A program made the position numbers and the translations under genes. A DNA stretch of 64,000 nt from the NCBI GenBank assembly GCA_003214855.1, contig QCLC01000006.1, forward strand, positions 1 to 64,000, in the 5' to 3' direction. Positions 62,914-64,000 of this stretch are shown one piece after another. The stretch's first letter is position 1. Every line of letters starts with the position of its first letter. The stretch comes from Prochlorococcus sp. AG-412-I05 (GTDB taxonomy: Bacteria; Cyanobacteriota; Cyanobacteriia; PCC-6307; Cyanobiaceae). The notes beneath the pieces were generated by a model. It was not told the DNA's origin. It ran no database searches and saw nothing but the letters and a program-made list of their open reading frames with translations.

Positions 62914-63062
62914 AGGCCTATGCTGTTCTTTCTTCCAACAAGGCAAGTAGGGGAACTGTTTCCCTTTAAGCAGATTGATTTATCCTCTCGACAGCACACA
63001 TAAGGCGATCATCTGCTTATTGATATCTTGATTAATAGTTAGATGTACTTTCCTTTGACTTG

Positions 63063-63871
63063 TTAAATTATTACTTCACTGTCAAAGAAGAACTTGGTAT
63101 AGCCGAATTCGTTGAACAATGTTTTAATAGCATCTTTGGGCTGAGCCCCGTCGTGATCTGATAATTGAATTGTACATATAGAATGATCAAGCGCTTCCAT
63201 TGATTTGAAAAAAAATCAATGTACTTTAGCTCTTTTTGATCAGTTTTGATATCTTTAGCAAGATCATTAACCACCTTCTCTTCATTTCTTATGCCAACAG
63301 ATAGAAGGCCAATGATTGTTTTCCCTTTGAGATCATCTGAATCATGGAAGTTAAGGTTTGCAGGTGTGATCCAGTTTGTGATATCCATTCCTTTTTGATA
63401 TCTTTCTACATGGGAATAGGAGTTTGTTGTGGAAGTGAACTCCAGGTTTGATATCTTGCTTGAAATACCTATTGCATCCTCATTCAATCGCTCCATATTA
63501 ATACGACCACCTGTGACTGTATCTCCATCGAAGGGCTTTTCAGGTACATCAACACCTGAGATGATTCTTGCTTTTACTTCGCTTGCAGAAAGATCAGGAT
63601 TTCTTGCCCAAAATGAACTAGCAATACCAACGACTAGTGGTGTTGCCATCGAGGTGCCTGACATGTAATCATAGGCAATATCTGATGTATTAATAGTGCT
63701 ATAAATATCAATTCCTGGTGCGAAAAGATCAACGCTTTGCTTGCCATAGTTTGAGCCCCATCTAGGGCTATATGGTGGATCGGACCTTGGACCACCCTGC
63801 ATTACTCTTTGGCTATCTTGAGTTGAGGCAGCTACTTTTATGCCTAGCATCTTTAATAGCTTTTTGACCAT
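63063..63871 (-). pseudogene. Truncated, frameshifted subtilase (S8 peptidase)
   Basis: The open part shows the subtilisin Ser site DYMSGTSMATPLVVGIASSF, preceded by GKQSVDLFAPGIDIYST. The Asp and His catalytic regions are absent. At the 5' end, the family-like QKAIKDA and GIKVAAS lie in different frames near 63845, indicating a frameshift. At the 3' end an A8 tract at 63208-63215 marks a second shift: the track frame ends in unlikely sequence, while another frame continues LSDHDGAQPKDAIKTLFNEF and ends at 63063. It cannot make an active protease. Confidence 0.8.
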
Positions 63872-64000
63872 TGGAGTGAACTTTTCCTTTTGCTACCCCT
63901 GTTTTAACATTGTAGAAAAAGGCTTTATTTGTTAGAGACTTATGCATTTTTTCTGTTGCTCTTCTTTTTAGGCCTGAGCGCTTTATTTACGCGTTTTTAA

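Noticed and set aside
44900-64000. Integrative element or prophage
   Set aside because: No integrase, transposase, phage structural gene or repeated tRNA end flanking the whole region was found; the tRNA relic at 46.1 kb lies within a local duplication instead.

Overview
The window looks like a stretch of chromosome from a marine picocyanobacterium, most likely a low-light (LLIV, MIT9313-like) Prochlorococcus. The main evidence is a Pcb chlorophyll-binding antenna gene near 50 kb, a PsbY gene, a CrtH-type carotene isomerase, a cyanobacterial ClpC, a group 2 sigma factor and many short picocyanobacterial hypothetical proteins. The genus and clade assignment is inferred from remembered protein families; no database search was possible.

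From 1 to about 44.7 kb the window is dense, ordinary core genome. It starts with the 3' end of recB overlapping recD, then a cupin phosphomannose isomerase, a DEAD-box RNA helicase, a small exported protein and a glycine-rich RRM protein with its terminator. Next come an ABC exporter, two LytR-CpsA-Psr (LCP) envelope proteins, a PsbP-like lipoprotein, recR, lipA, prs, malQ, a RodZ-like HTH protein, a 16S/23S-type pseudouridine synthase, a group 2 sigma factor, a UbiB-family kinase, an Orn/Lys/Arg decarboxylase and cdsA. A minus-strand group follows (DUF2993 protein, alpha/beta hydrolase, glycerol-dehydrogenase-like enzyme, clpC, rimI). The plus-strand operon lysA-cdaA-uppS-bioB-trhO links diaminopimelate, c-di-AMP, undecaprenyl and biotin functions through short spacings or overlaps. 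The core ends with a GHL10-type glycosidase, pepN, crtH, trmFO and psbY.

From tRNA-Lys at 45.1 kb to the end the character changes. Spacers become long and AT-rich, genes are short and mostly unrecognised, and there are several decayed genes. The first 2 kb carry two copies of a tRNA-Lys/small-gene neighbourhood in which each element is intact in only one copy. After that come tiny membrane-protein genes, an isolated pcb gene followed by a strong terminator, a convergent small membrane-protein gene ending in a nearly identical terminator stem, a 30-residue peptide gene with its own promoter and terminator, an MHS-family transporter, an OsmC-like protein, a DUF3288 protein, and relics of a DUF1330 protein and a subtilase. 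I read this as an accessory island next to a tRNA gene, although no integrase or att repeat is visible.

No CRISPR array, insertion sequence, phage module, toxin-antitoxin pair or obvious new defence system was found. The best candidates for follow-up are the reciprocal-decay duplication at tRNA-Lys, the paired pcb-region terminators, the long inverted repeat after trhO, the leader hairpins of deaD and the RRM gene, and the set of unannotated 30 to 56 residue membrane peptides.
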